This document shows positions 8,761-16,445 of a DNA stretch of 64,000 bases, piece by piece; position 1 is the stretch's first letter; each line of letters opens with the position of its first letter. The stretch is from assembly GCF_024494725.1 (NCBI RefSeq), contig NZ_JANHDK010000002.1, forward strand, positions 372,001-436,000, in the 5' to 3' direction. Both the position numbers and the translations under genes were made by a program. Under the pieces are notes generated by a model. It saw nothing but the letters and a program-made list of their open reading frames with translations, ran no database searches and had not been told where the DNA came from. This stretch comes from Haloplanus ruber. GTDB lineage: Archaea > Halobacteriota > Halobacteria > Halobacteriales > Haloferacaceae.

Positions 8761-8878
8761 TCGCCCATTCTATCACGGACGTTCATTTACTTCCTCGGCA
8801 GAATTCCTCAGGAACGAACGTTTTAATCACGGTTGATAATTACCTCGGTAAGTATATTTGGGTCCAATCATAAATTGC

Positions 8879-8884
8879 TAGGAG
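8879..8884 (+). promoter_or_regulatory. Shine-Dalgarno-like element before the gene at 8889
   Basis: The sequence taggag ends four bases before the ATG at 8889. A TATA-like gtatattt lies at about 8852-8859, so the transcript would have only a short leader. Recognisable ribosome-binding sites are a minority in this window, where most genes look leaderless. Confidence 0.5.
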
Positions 8885-8888
8885 AACA

Positions 8889-9140
8889 ATGGCCGCCGTC
8901 TCAGACTCCCACGACGAACAATTTGGTCCCGCGTCCGGGGGACGGACCCCCGACGCACAGGTAGTACTTGGGACCGTAATGCTCGCGACGGTTCTCGCCG
9001 TCGCCGCCGCTGGCTACATTTTCGACGCGACCGCCGCGGCCCAAACGGCTGTGGTGATGCTCCCGCTTCTGGTCGCCACCTCCCTTCGCACCTCGCTCGC
9101 CGACCATTCGGCGTACGTCTCGCTCGCTCGGCGCCGCTGA
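8889..9140 (+). CDS. Small two-helix membrane protein
   Basis: This encodes 83 residues: a polar N-terminal tail of about 30 residues, then two hydrophobic segments (VVLGTVMLATVLAVAAAGYIF and AAQTAVVMLPLLVATSL) and a basic C-terminus (LARRR). It follows another small membrane protein on the same strand after a 128-bp AT-rich gap that carries its own TATA-like and SD-like elements. It is convergent with the methyltransferase. Family and function unknown. Confidence 0.6.
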   Translation: MAAVSDSHDEQFGPASGGRTPDAQVVLGTVMLATVLAVAAAGYIFDATAAAQTAVVMLPLLVATSLRTSLADHSAYVSLARRR

Positions 9141-9141
9141 A

Positions 9142-9969
9142 CTACTGCTCAGGGCGATAGAGCACGTCGTACCCGTGGGCAACGTAGGTCAAGCTTCCCG
9201 CTTCTAGCTGCCGACGCCGACTCGTCAGCCACGACTCCGCCGCCGGCACCTCGCCCTCGGCGGCGTCCGCGACGAACGAGAGGATTCGTTCGAGGAAGTA
9301 CCGCTCGTCGGCCGGGTAGCTGCCGTCTCGTGGGTGGACCACCCAGTCCGACGCCCCGGCCGCCAGTAGGTCTCCGTCGCGTGCCCGACAGCGGTCGAGC
9401 AGGTGCCGGCCCGCCCGTGTGTCCCGTCCCGGTTCGTCGTCGATGGCTTGGTGGTACGCGTCGATCACGGCATCGTCGGCCGGGTGGTCGGGCTGAAACA
9501 TCGTCACGCCGTCGAAGGTGATCGGAGCGTACACCAATCCGTCGGGGCCAAGTGCGGCCGCAAAGGCGTCGAGCGCCGCCTCGACCGGCACCAGATCCAC
9601 GAACGCTCCCGCAACCACGAGATCAGCCCGCTCGTCGTCGAACGCCGTCAGCGCGTCGCCCGCCTCGAACCGCCCCGTCAGGTCGCCGACGCGGAACCCG
9701 GCGTCGGTGCGCTCGGCGTCGAGTTCGGCCGTCCGGAGGGCCTGGGCGCGTTCGACGATTCCCGGATCGCTGTCGACGCCGCGGTACGACCCCGCACGCA
9801 CCCCCCAGTCGAGGAGTCGGGGGACCGTAACGCCCGTGCCGGCTCCCGCCTCCAACACCCGCGGGGCTGTCGGGAGTTCCGCGAGGAGGCGGTCCCGGAC
9901 CCGCCGGTCGAACGCCCGTTCGTCGACCGTCCGTTTCGCCTCCAGATACCGCTCGTCGGCGTGGTCCAT
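9142..9969 (-). CDS. SAM-dependent class I methyltransferase
   Basis: This encodes 275 residues with the Rossmann methyltransferase core: motif I VLEAGAGTGVTVPRLL (near residues 38-53), the acidic motif II loop GVDSDPGIVERA, and ADLVVAGAFVDLVP as motif IV. The ATG at 9969 was preferred to one at 10014 because it shares one base with the stop codon of the PTPS-like gene (TGATG), indicating translational coupling. It is the last gene of the five-gene minus-strand cluster, so its substrate is probably the cluster's product or an intermediate. No motif identifies the acceptor. Confidence 0.85.
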   Translation of the reverse strand: MDHADERYLEAKRTVDERAFDRRVRDRLLAELPTAPRVLEAGAGTGVTVPRLLDWGVRAGSYRGVDSDPGIVERAQALRTAELDAERTDAGFRVGDLTGRFEAGDALTAFDDERADLVVAGAFVDLVPVEAALDAFAAALGPDGLVYAPITFDGVTMFQPDHPADDAVIDAYHQAIDDEPGRDTRAGRHLLDRCRARDGDLLAAGASDWVVHPRDGSYPADERYFLERILSFVADAAEGEVPAAESWLTSRRRQLEAGSLTYVAHGYDVLYRPEQ

Positions 9970-10346
9970 CAGAGCGCTCGCTCGTGGCTGGCCCACGCGT
10001 CCTCGTCTTCCCACATCCGGACGGTCAGGCCAGTCGGCGTCCCCGTCGGGACGGCTTCGACGAACCGGTCGCCGAAGACCCGTGCGAAGCGCTCGACGCT
10101 CGGGTTCGCGTCGGCGAACTCCGGCAGGTCGTTCAAGAGTGCGTCGCGGTACCGAGATTCGAGTTCGTCGAGCGCCGCGTCGACGGCGTCGATGTCGACA
10201 AGATAGCCGTACTCGTTCAGGTCGGGGCCGGCAAACTGCACCGCCACCTCGAAGTGGTGGCTGTGGACCTCGCCCTCGGGGCCGGGGTCGGGGACCGTGA
10301 GGAAGTGTTGGGCCACGAAGTCCCGCGACACGGAGAGCCGATACAT
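9969..10346 (-). CDS. PTPS/QueD-fold protein without the catalytic Cys
   Basis: A 125-residue T-fold protein. The three zinc-binding histidines of 6-pyruvoyl-tetrahydropterin synthase and QueD are visible: His14 (FVAQHF) and His28/His30 (HSH, in place of the usual HGH). The catalytic Cys of the CxxxHGH motif is replaced by Glu24 (EGEVHSH). Family knowledge: PTPS-III enzymes also use Glu, but in an ExxH spacing. A Glu-containing C-terminal strand (VRMWEDEDAW) may bind the pterin-like ring. It is therefore unlikely to be ordinary QueD. An internal TATA-like element (10367-10376) precedes it. It overlaps the methyltransferase by one base. Confidence 0.85.
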   Translation of the reverse strand: MYRLSVSRDFVAQHFLTVPDPGPEGEVHSHHFEVAVQFAGPDLNEYGYLVDIDAVDAALDELESRYRDALLNDLPEFADANPSVERFARVFGDRFVEAVPTGTPTGLTVRMWEDEDAWASHERAL

Positions 10347-10366
10347 ACCTAGCGGTGGGTCGCGAG

Positions 10367-10376
10367 CGTCTTATGC
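10367..10376 (-). promoter_or_regulatory. TATA-like element before the PTPS-like gene
   Basis: The minus-strand gcataagacg is centred about 25 nt before the PTPS-like ATG. It suggests the last two genes of the cluster can be expressed apart from the upstream three. Confidence 0.5.
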
Positions 10377-10383
10377 GCTGGGC

Positions 10384-11463
10384 CTACTCGAAGGTGAGCA
10401 ACACCTGCAGCGCGTTCTCGGGGCCGTCGTCGAGCAACTGGTACGCCTCCGTGGCGTTCTCGACGCCGATTCGGTGGGTGATGAGACGCTCGGTCGGCAG
10501 TTCGCGGAGTCGATCCCACGCCGTCTCCATCCGGCGCTCCTTCGTCCACCGGCCGCGGAGTTCGGGCGCGAGCGTGCTCACCTGGCTCGACGACACGTCG
10601 ATCCGGTTGCGGTGGAAAAACCCCCCGAGATCCGTCTCGGCGCGCTTGCGCCCGTACCACGAGCCGACGATAATCCGGCCGTCGTAACCCACGGCGTCGA
10701 CGGCGTCGTCGAGCGTCTCGGGCGACCCCGAGAGTTCGTACACCAGGTCGGCACCCGCAGGGTCGCCCCGCTCACCGACCTGCGCTGCCGCGTCGGGCCG
10801 GAGCGTCTCGTCGGCGCCCAGGTTCGCGGCCATCTCGCGGCGCTCCGGGACGGGTTCGACCACCGTCAGTCGCTCCAGCGGGAACGCCGAGAGGACGTGT
10901 GTCGTCACGAGACCAACCATCCCGGCGCCGAAGACGACGACCCGTTCGCCCACACGGGGGTTGCTGTCCATGCACAGCGTCGTCGCCGTCTCGGCGGTCG
11001 GCAGGAGCGCCGCCGTCTCCGTCGAGACGTCCTCGGGGACGGTCACGAGGTCCGCCGGCGACGCCGCGAAGTGACTCTCGTGGGGGTTGAACGCGAAGAC
11101 ACGGCGGCCGCGCCACGCCTCGTCGACGTCCGCCCCCGTCGCCACCACGTCGCCGACGGTGGCGTAGCCGTATTTCAGCGGGTACGTCAGATCGTCACCC
11201 AGTGCGTCGATGGTCGCGTCGGCGGCCAAGTCACGCGGCATCTCCCCTCGGTAGATCAGGAGTTCGGTGCCCGAACTCACCGCCGCGACGCGTGCTTCGA
11301 CGAGTACCTCGTCGGCCTCTGGTTCGGTCACCGGTTCGTGTTCGACGCTGACCGTTCGGGGCCCGGTGAAGTACAGCGCCCGCCCGGTCGCGGGGACGGC
11401 CGTCTCCGACTCGTCCGCGTCCTCGACACTCCCTGTCACGCCCTCCTTAACCACGCTGCTCAC
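10384..11463 (-). CDS. MDR-family (zinc-type alcohol) dehydrogenase, probably without catalytic zinc
   Basis: This is a 359-residue medium-chain dehydrogenase/reductase. The GroES-like domain starts at ALYFTGPRTVSVE; the NAD(P) fold is marked by VVVFGAGMVGLVTTHVL. The usual catalytic zinc Cys of the C-x-T/S-D motif is replaced in VAAVSSGTELLIYRGE, so zinc is probably not bound there. The general pattern resembles BchC-like and other SSGTE dehydrogenases. A 30-residue acidic N-terminal extension is present and may be dispensable. It lies 30 nt after the phosphatidyltransferase gene and 37 nt before the PTPS-like gene, within the minus-strand cluster. Confidence 0.88.
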   Translation of the reverse strand: MSSVVKEGVTGSVEDADESETAVPATGRALYFTGPRTVSVEHEPVTEPEADEVLVEARVAAVSSGTELLIYRGEMPRDLAADATIDALGDDLTYPLKYGYATVGDVVATGADVDEAWRGRRVFAFNPHESHFAASPADLVTVPEDVSTETAALLPTAETATTLCMDSNPRVGERVVVFGAGMVGLVTTHVLSAFPLERLTVVEPVPERREMAANLGADETLRPDAAAQVGERGDPAGADLVYELSGSPETLDDAVDAVGYDGRIIVGSWYGRKRAETDLGGFFHRNRIDVSSSQVSTLAPELRGRWTKERRMETAWDRLRELPTERLITHRIGVENATEAYQLLDDGPENALQVLLTFE

Positions 11464-11493
11464 TTCATACTGCCGCCCGTCCCGACGGAGGCT

Positions 11494-12336
11494 CTAGGCC
11501 CCGAGTCGGCCCGTGACGACCAGATAGTCCCGGCCGAACGTCGCGAGCGACGGCACGACAGCGATCAGCGCCGCCGCGTGGACCGTTACCGCCGGGAAGA
11601 GTGGCGTTAGCGCAACCGCGATGAACGCCATCTGCAGCGCCGCCAGCGGCCGCCGGACCCGGCTCTCGGGCAGGTCGCCGACGGGACGCCCCCGCCACCG
11701 ACGCCACGTCGTCGCCGCGCGGTACACGTAGCGCGCGGCCGACAGCGCGAGGTAGGCGACGGGGAGTCGGCCCCAGGCGACGCCCACCAGCGGCGCGACC
11801 AGGAACCCGAGCGTATCGAAGGCGTGATCGAGTTTCGTCCCGAGCGGCGTCGTTCGGTCGGTCCTCCGCGCGAGGCGGCCGTCGGCGAAATCGAGGGCGA
11901 CCCCGGCGCCGTAACAGAGGGCGGGTGCCCAGCGAATCGCGGCGGGCGGCGCGCCGACTCCTGTGACCCCGAGGACGCCCGCCACCGACGACGGCGGGAC
12001 GGCCAGAAACCCTGCCGTCGCGGCGTACAGCACCCCCCGAATCGTCGTCACGAGGTTCGGCGGCGCGGCGGCCGCGGCCAGTCGGTTGGCGTCGACGTGG
12101 TAGGCGAGAAAGCCGACCACGTAACACAGCACCACCCCCGTCACGAGCGTCCAGCGGTTCGCGACACGCGGGGTCGTCGCCGCGGCGACGACCGCCCGGC
12201 CACCGGCCGCGACGCCCGCGGCGGCGACGGCGGTTCCCGCCACCGCCGCGATTCCACGCCGCCGTCGGCGGACGGTCCCGCCGCCTTCGCCCCCTCCGGC
12301 TCTGCACCCGCCAGCCCCGCTTTCACTGTCGCTCAT
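11494..12336 (-). CDS. CDP-alcohol phosphatidyltransferase family protein
   Basis: This 280-residue integral membrane enzyme carries the complete family signature from Asp149 to Asp174: DxxDG (149-153), AR (156-157), Gly166, Asp170 and Asp174. About seven hydrophobic helices are visible. Family enzymes transfer a phospho-alcohol from a CDP-linked donor to a second alcohol, making phospholipids or soluble phosphodiesters such as inositol phosphates. The ATG at 12336 overlaps the stop of the upstream oxidoreductase fusion (ATGA), which fixes the start. The Ser/Gly/Arg-rich first 30 residues look like a cytosolic tail. Acceptor and donor are not evident. Confidence 0.9.
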   Translation of the reverse strand: MSDSESGAGGCRAGGGEGGGTVRRRRRGIAAVAGTAVAAAGVAAGGRAVVAAATTPRVANRWTLVTGVVLCYVVGFLAYHVDANRLAAAAAPPNLVTTIRGVLYAATAGFLAVPPSSVAGVLGVTGVGAPPAAIRWAPALCYGAGVALDFADGRLARRTDRTTPLGTKLDHAFDTLGFLVAPLVGVAWGRLPVAYLALSAARYVYRAATTWRRWRGRPVGDLPESRVRRPLAALQMAFIAVALTPLFPAVTVHAAALIAVVPSLATFGRDYLVVTGRLGA

Positions 12337-14318
12337 CGCTCGAACGTGGGGTCTTCGAGCGCCGCGAACCGCTCGCGACCCTCCGGCGGCAGACGGTATC
12401 CCGCCGCGGCGAGGTTCTCGACCACGTGGTCGGAGTCGGTGCTGGACGGGATGGGAACCACGCCGTCCCCAACGTGCCACGCCAAGACGGCCGTCGCGGG
12501 CGACACGCCCATCTCGGCGGCCACGTCCGTCACCACTGGGTCGTCGAGGAGGCCCGGCACCGAGAGCGGCGAGTGGGCGATCACCCGGATTCCACGCTCG
12601 TGACACCACGCCACCAGGTCGTCGCGCGGCCGATACGGATGACGGGCCACCTGGACGACCGCTGGGGGGACGCGAGCGAACTCGACGAGGTCCGCGAGCG
12701 TCGACAGGTCGACGTTACAGATCCCGAGGGTCGCCGCCAGCCCCCGGTCGTACACCGCCTCCATCCGCCGCCAGGTCGATTCGAGGCTCACGTCCACCCG
12801 GTCACGCTCGCCGTCCGCTGTCTCGGGGAAGGTGAGCGCCTCCTGTTTCTCGACCGGCAGTTCGGCGAGACGACGGAGTGGCCCGGTGTACGCCCACGAC
12901 TCCGGCCAGTGGATCATGTAACAATCGAGGGTATCGAGACCGAGGTCGGCGAGTGTCGTCTCGCAGGCTTCCGCAACGTGGCCGTGGTTGGTGTTCCATA
13001 CCTTGCTCACGACGAAGAGGGCCTCGCGGTCCGGACTCCCCGGGGCGGCGATGATCTCGCCGATCCGGGCCTCGTTGCCGTAGAGTTCCGCGGCGTCGAG
13101 GAGACGATAGCCCGCGTCCAGCGCCCGCTCGATGGACGCCCGGCGGTCGACGTAGGTGTCGTCACGGTAGCGCGAACAGCCGAACCCGACGGGTGGCAGG
13201 CGGAGCGCGGCGGTTGGGGGGGTCGGTGGGGCCGTGCCGCCGGTCTCGTCACCACCGACGCTCCACACCACCGGCCGGCGGGCGGCGTCGTCCACGACGC
13301 TCCCGTCGACAGCCACCGACTCGCCGAGATCAGACGCCCGCTCGATGGCATTACAGATCCCGACGACGTGAGCGGCCCGTCGCGCGGTCGAGCGGTCCGG
13401 ACGCCCCTGGCGAACGCTCGCCGCGAGTCGCTCCGGCCCGGCCAGGTATCGCGTCCGCTGTGGCGGCGTCGTGAGTGGGTTCGGGGTGTACGCCCGCCCA
13501 ACACGGCCCACCGAGACGGGGGTGTGGTCGTCGCCGCCGAGTCCTCCCGCGTCAGCGAGATATAGCGACCCGTCGTCGCCGTGGCATTCGAGGCTATAGA
13601 ACTCCCGGCTCCGGTGGGGCGCATAGAGGCTCGCGGTGAGGCGGACGAGCGGGCCGTCCGCGAACGCGACTGTCGCCTCGACGTGGCTCGGGCGCTCCGG
13701 CGCGCGCGATTCGCGGTCGGGCCAGGGGTCGATGGCGTCCGCGACCCGCACCCGGCGCGCCGGGCCGAACCACGACACGAGAAGGCTCAGGGGGTACACC
13801 GCGCCGTCGTACAGCGGGCCGACTTGGAGGAAGGAGTCGGGAGCGTCGTGCCACTCAGTCACCCGGCCGACGTGGGCGTGGGCGTAGGCCAGACGCACCG
13901 GACCGAGTCGCCCGTCGTCGAGCGCCCGGCGGGCGAGCCGCTGCCCCTCACAGCCCGGGGTGAGCGGCGCACAGCCGAGCGCGCGGTCGTGCCGGGCCGC
14001 GAACGCGACGAGGTCGCGCGCCCGTTCGGCGCCCAGCGCGAGGGGCTTCTCGCTCCAGACGTGTCGCCCCGCGCGAAGCGCCCGCTCGGTCACCGCGGCG
14101 TGAGCGCCGTGGCTGGTCAGATTCACCACGAGCGGCGCGTCTGTGGTGTCGAGGAGAGTGTCGAGATCGGTGTACGCTGTCGCGTCGGTGGCGGCCGCGA
14201 ACGACGCCGCCCGGTCGGCGTCGAGATCACACACTGCGACCGGCGAGAGCGGCGACGAGTCGAGGTCGGCGGCGTACTTCTCCGCCACGGCCCCGCAGCC
14301 CACGAACGCACACTCCAT
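12333..14318 (-). CDS. Gfo/Idh/MocA oxidoreductase fused to an aldo/keto reductase
   Basis: This is a 661-residue two-enzyme fusion. The N-terminal half (about 1-355) is a Gfo/Idh/MocA sugar or inositol dehydrogenase, with dinucleotide motif FVGCGAVAEKY and the Glu-Lys-Pro motif at 90-92. The C-terminal half (about 374-661) is an aldo/keto reductase whose catalytic tetrad is visible as Asp408, Tyr413, Lys439 and His470 (YMIHWPE). A Pro/Thr-rich linker (about 360-372) joins them. Both halves act on polyol or sugar carbonyls, suggesting successive redox steps on one substrate. It heads the minus-strand cluster. A TATA element (aggcttttca, 14341-14350) lies 27 nt upstream. Confidence 0.9.
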   Translation of the reverse strand: MECAFVGCGAVAEKYAADLDSSPLSPVAVCDLDADRAASFAAATDATAYTDLDTLLDTTDAPLVVNLTSHGAHAAVTERALRAGRHVWSEKPLALGAERARDLVAFAARHDRALGCAPLTPGCEGQRLARRALDDGRLGPVRLAYAHAHVGRVTEWHDAPDSFLQVGPLYDGAVYPLSLLVSWFGPARRVRVADAIDPWPDRESRAPERPSHVEATVAFADGPLVRLTASLYAPHRSREFYSLECHGDDGSLYLADAGGLGGDDHTPVSVGRVGRAYTPNPLTTPPQRTRYLAGPERLAASVRQGRPDRSTARRAAHVVGICNAIERASDLGESVAVDGSVVDDAARRPVVWSVGGDETGGTAPPTPPTAALRLPPVGFGCSRYRDDTYVDRRASIERALDAGYRLLDAAELYGNEARIGEIIAAPGSPDREALFVVSKVWNTNHGHVAEACETTLADLGLDTLDCYMIHWPESWAYTGPLRRLAELPVEKQEALTFPETADGERDRVDVSLESTWRRMEAVYDRGLAATLGICNVDLSTLADLVEFARVPPAVVQVARHPYRPRDDLVAWCHERGIRVIAHSPLSVPGLLDDPVVTDVAAEMGVSPATAVLAWHVGDGVVPIPSSTDSDHVVENLAAAGYRLPPEGRERFAALEDPTFER

Positions 14319-14340
14319 ACCCCTCGGCGGGCGGCGGCGG

Positions 14341-14367
14341 TGAAAAGCCTCCCGCCCGGCTTAAGCC
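14341..14367. promoter_or_regulatory. Divergent promoters of the oxidoreductase-fusion cluster and the glycosyltransferase
   Basis: Two TATA-like boxes are packed into 27 bp. Minus-strand aggcttttca (14341-14350) is 27 nt before the fusion gene; plus-strand ggcttaagcc (14358-14367), a palindrome, is 27 nt before the glycosyltransferase ATG. Such close packing implies co-regulation or interference of the two transcription units. Confidence 0.65.
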
Positions 14368-14389
14368 CGTCCCGCCCGCAGGGAGGACG

Positions 14390-15493
14390 ATGGCCCGGAT
14401 CGCGGTCCTCCACAACACCCTCGACGGTCGCGGCGGCGCCGACGCCGTTTGCCTTCACGTCTGTGCGGCCCTGCAGGACATCCACGACGTGACGCTGGTT
14501 ACCCTCTCGCGGTCGTCACTGTCGACGCTGAACCGCCTGTTCGACACCGACGCGGCCGTGCCCGTCCACCGCCCGCCGGGCACCGCGCTGGTCTCCCGGG
14601 CGTTCGACGCCCTGCCCGAACGGGTCGGTCCGGCGCTCGCTCCGCGGAGCGTCCTCCTCGACCGTGCCTTCGCCCGTCACGCCTCCCGGTTCGACGCGGC
14701 CGTCAGCACCGCCAACGAGTTCGCGCTGTCGCTCCCGTCGGTCCAGTACGTCCACTTCCCGCAGTTCAACCGGCGGTGGACGCCGGTCGGCGAGGGGGGT
14801 CGCCTCGACCCACTCTGGAGTCGGCTGGCCGGTCTCGGCGACCGCCAACTTCCGGCTGACGCCCGCCTTCTCGCCAACTCGGGGTGGACGGCCGACGCCG
14901 TCGAGGACATCTACGACCGGCGGCCGACGGTTTGCCATCCGCCGGTCGATCCGCCGCCGACCCCGCGCCCCTGGGACGACCGCGAGGACGGCGTCGTGGT
15001 CGTGGGACGGCTGGCGCCGGACAAGCGGCCGCTCCGGGCGATCCGGATCGTCGACGGCGTCCGCGACCGGGGTCACGACCTCCACCTCCACCTCGTTGGG
15101 TCGTCGTCCATGTACCCCGACTACGCCGACCGCGTCGCCGCCGCCGCGGCCGCCCGACCGTACGTCAACCTCGACCGCGACGCGCCCCGTGAGCGGATCG
15201 ACACGCTCCTCGAAACGCACCGCTACGGTCTCAACTGCAAGCCGCGAGAACACTTCGGGATGGCGGTCGCGGAGTACGTCGCCGCTGGGATGGTGGCGTT
15301 CGCCCCCGATGCGGGAGGGCAACGAGAGGTACTGGACGGCCGCTCCGACCGACTGTTCGAGTCGACGGCCGACGCCGTCGAAACCGTTGCCGCCGCCGTC
15401 GCGGCCGACGCCCGTCCGACGCTCCCCCGCGACCGCTACGCGAGCGAGCGGTTTCACGCCGCCGTCCGGGACCACGTCGCGGCAATCCTGTAG
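14390..15493 (+). CDS. GT4-family glycosyltransferase
   Basis: A 367-residue GT-B fold glycosyltransferase. The N-terminal acceptor domain starts with IAVLHNTLDGRGGAD; the donor half contains GVVVVGRLAPDKRPLRAI and the E-x7-E motif in EHFGMAVAEYVAAGM, which binds the sugar nucleotide. The pattern YVHFPQFNRRW and the loop NLDRDAPRERIDTLLE resemble ALG11-like mannosyltransferases, although the exact sugar cannot be read. It is divergent from the five-gene redox/phosphotransfer cluster and shares its promoter region, so it may glycosylate that pathway's product. No transmembrane segment is visible. Confidence 0.88.
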   Translation: MARIAVLHNTLDGRGGADAVCLHVCAALQDIHDVTLVTLSRSSLSTLNRLFDTDAAVPVHRPPGTALVSRAFDALPERVGPALAPRSVLLDRAFARHASRFDAAVSTANEFALSLPSVQYVHFPQFNRRWTPVGEGGRLDPLWSRLAGLGDRQLPADARLLANSGWTADAVEDIYDRRPTVCHPPVDPPPTPRPWDDREDGVVVVGRLAPDKRPLRAIRIVDGVRDRGHDLHLHLVGSSSMYPDYADRVAAAAAARPYVNLDRDAPRERIDTLLETHRYGLNCKPREHFGMAVAEYVAAGMVAFAPDAGGQREVLDGRSDRLFESTADAVETVAAAVAADARPTLPRDRYASERFHAAVRDHVAAIL

Positions 15494-15612
15494 CCGTCGC
15501 TCGGAGCTAGATCGTCACACCGCGCCGGTGTGGACGGCGTACATCGCCCCGCGGCCGTCAGCGTCGGCGTGTCGACGAATCTCGGCACCCCGGTCGAACC
15601 GCAGAAGAACGC

Positions 15613-15777
15613 TCAGTCCTGCCCGGCGCCGTCGCGCGTCTCACTCAGATGTTCCCAGATTTCCGTACAGCCCGCGCCGGCTTCGACGTCGGAGAGATGA
15701 TTTCGCTCTTCGGCGCCGTCGTCTCGCTCGGCGTCGGCCTCCGTCGAGCCCGTCACGGTCTCGCTTTTCTCGGTCAT
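15613..15777 (-). CDS. Small acidic protein with a GCTEIWEHLSE C-terminus
   Basis: Fifty-four residues. The N-terminal half is a low-complexity acidic tail; the C-terminal half, LSDVEAGAGCTEIWEHLSET, is the part that resembles a recurrent haloarchaeal mini-protein (DVxDGxGCxEIWEHLSE, from memory). A single Cys37 sits before the aromatic helix. A TATA-like element (ccttatggtacc on the minus strand, about 15799-15810) lies about 27 nt upstream, supporting a leaderless ATG at 15777. Function unknown. A 33-codon open frame (15515-15616) starting at CTG overlaps its stop by four bases. Confidence 0.65.
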   Translation of the reverse strand: MTEKSETVTGSTEADAERDDGAEERNHLSDVEAGAGCTEIWEHLSETRDGAGQD

Positions 15778-15994
15778 CGATACGTTCTAGGCGATACGGT
15801 ACCATAAGGCCGTGCCCCCGCGTAATCGCTACCCGTTCTCCCGCATGGAGGCGGTCCTTTCCGGTATCCGTGACGGGGTGATACGCCGAAAATCGGCCGC
15901 TGTCGGTCGATTCGGGGCGTACGTCGGAGCGTGACGACCGGCAATCGTCACGGACGCCGACGGGCTTACCGCCGTCGGGCTGTAAGCTGCGGCT
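15778..15994. other. 217-bp intergenic region, the longest in the window
   Basis: This stretch holds the minus-strand TATA-like element of the small acidic protein near 15800 and a plus-strand gggcttaccg near 15963, about 29 nt before the gene at 15995. I see no convincing ORF, tRNA or repeat in between. Confidence 0.5.
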
Positions 15995-16330
15995 ATGACG
16001 ACCGACGTTCACCAGCTCGACGACGGTGCCTGGGTCAGTGTCAACGACTCCCGCGAGGTGAACGTAAGCGACCTCTGGCGGCTCGCAGCCCACGATTTCT
16101 GTGCGTGTGCGCTCGCCGACTTCCTCGCCGAGGGGTTCGTCGAGGTGAGCGCCGACGGCGCGAACGTCGAGGGACGGATCGCCGGTCGCTGTATCCAGTG
16201 TGGCGCCGAGGGCGTGACCGACTGGCTGACGCTCGGCCGCGTCGATCCGGACACCGGCGAGTTCCGGCCTGTCGTCCCCGAGAGCGTCCACCTTCCTGGC
16301 CGCCGCCGTCGCCCCGCCGCGCCGCGCTGA
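15995..16330 (+). CDS. Haloarchaeal hypothetical protein with CxC and CxxC motifs
   Basis: This encodes 111 residues. A conserved-looking core runs VSVNDSREVNVSDLWRLAAH; it is followed by FCACALADFL and RCIQCGAEG, giving four Cys that could bind a metal. The tail is a Arg/Pro-rich extension. A TATA-like element about 29 nt upstream suggests a leaderless ATG. It lies just before nirA but has its own promoter, and nirA has a separate TATA box. I do not recognise the family. Confidence 0.65.
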   Translation: MTTDVHQLDDGAWVSVNDSREVNVSDLWRLAAHDFCACALADFLAEGFVEVSADGANVEGRIAGRCIQCGAEGVTDWLTLGRVDPDTGEFRPVVPESVHLPGRRRRPAAPR

Positions 16331-16411
16331 CCGCTCGCCGCGTGACTCGCATATAGCGGCAACAATCTCCTCGTCCCCGGAGAGGCGGGAAGGTTGGCGG
16401 TGGGACCGACG

Positions 16412-16419
16412 GTATATAC
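16412..16419 (+). promoter_or_regulatory. TATA box of nirA
   Basis: The octamer gtatatac is centred about 30 nt before the nirA ATG at 16446. It is one of the stronger TATA matches in the window, consistent with an inducible nitrogen-assimilation gene. Confidence 0.65.
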
Positions 16420-16445
16420 GTTTGGGTCTATTCTAGCCCGCCATA

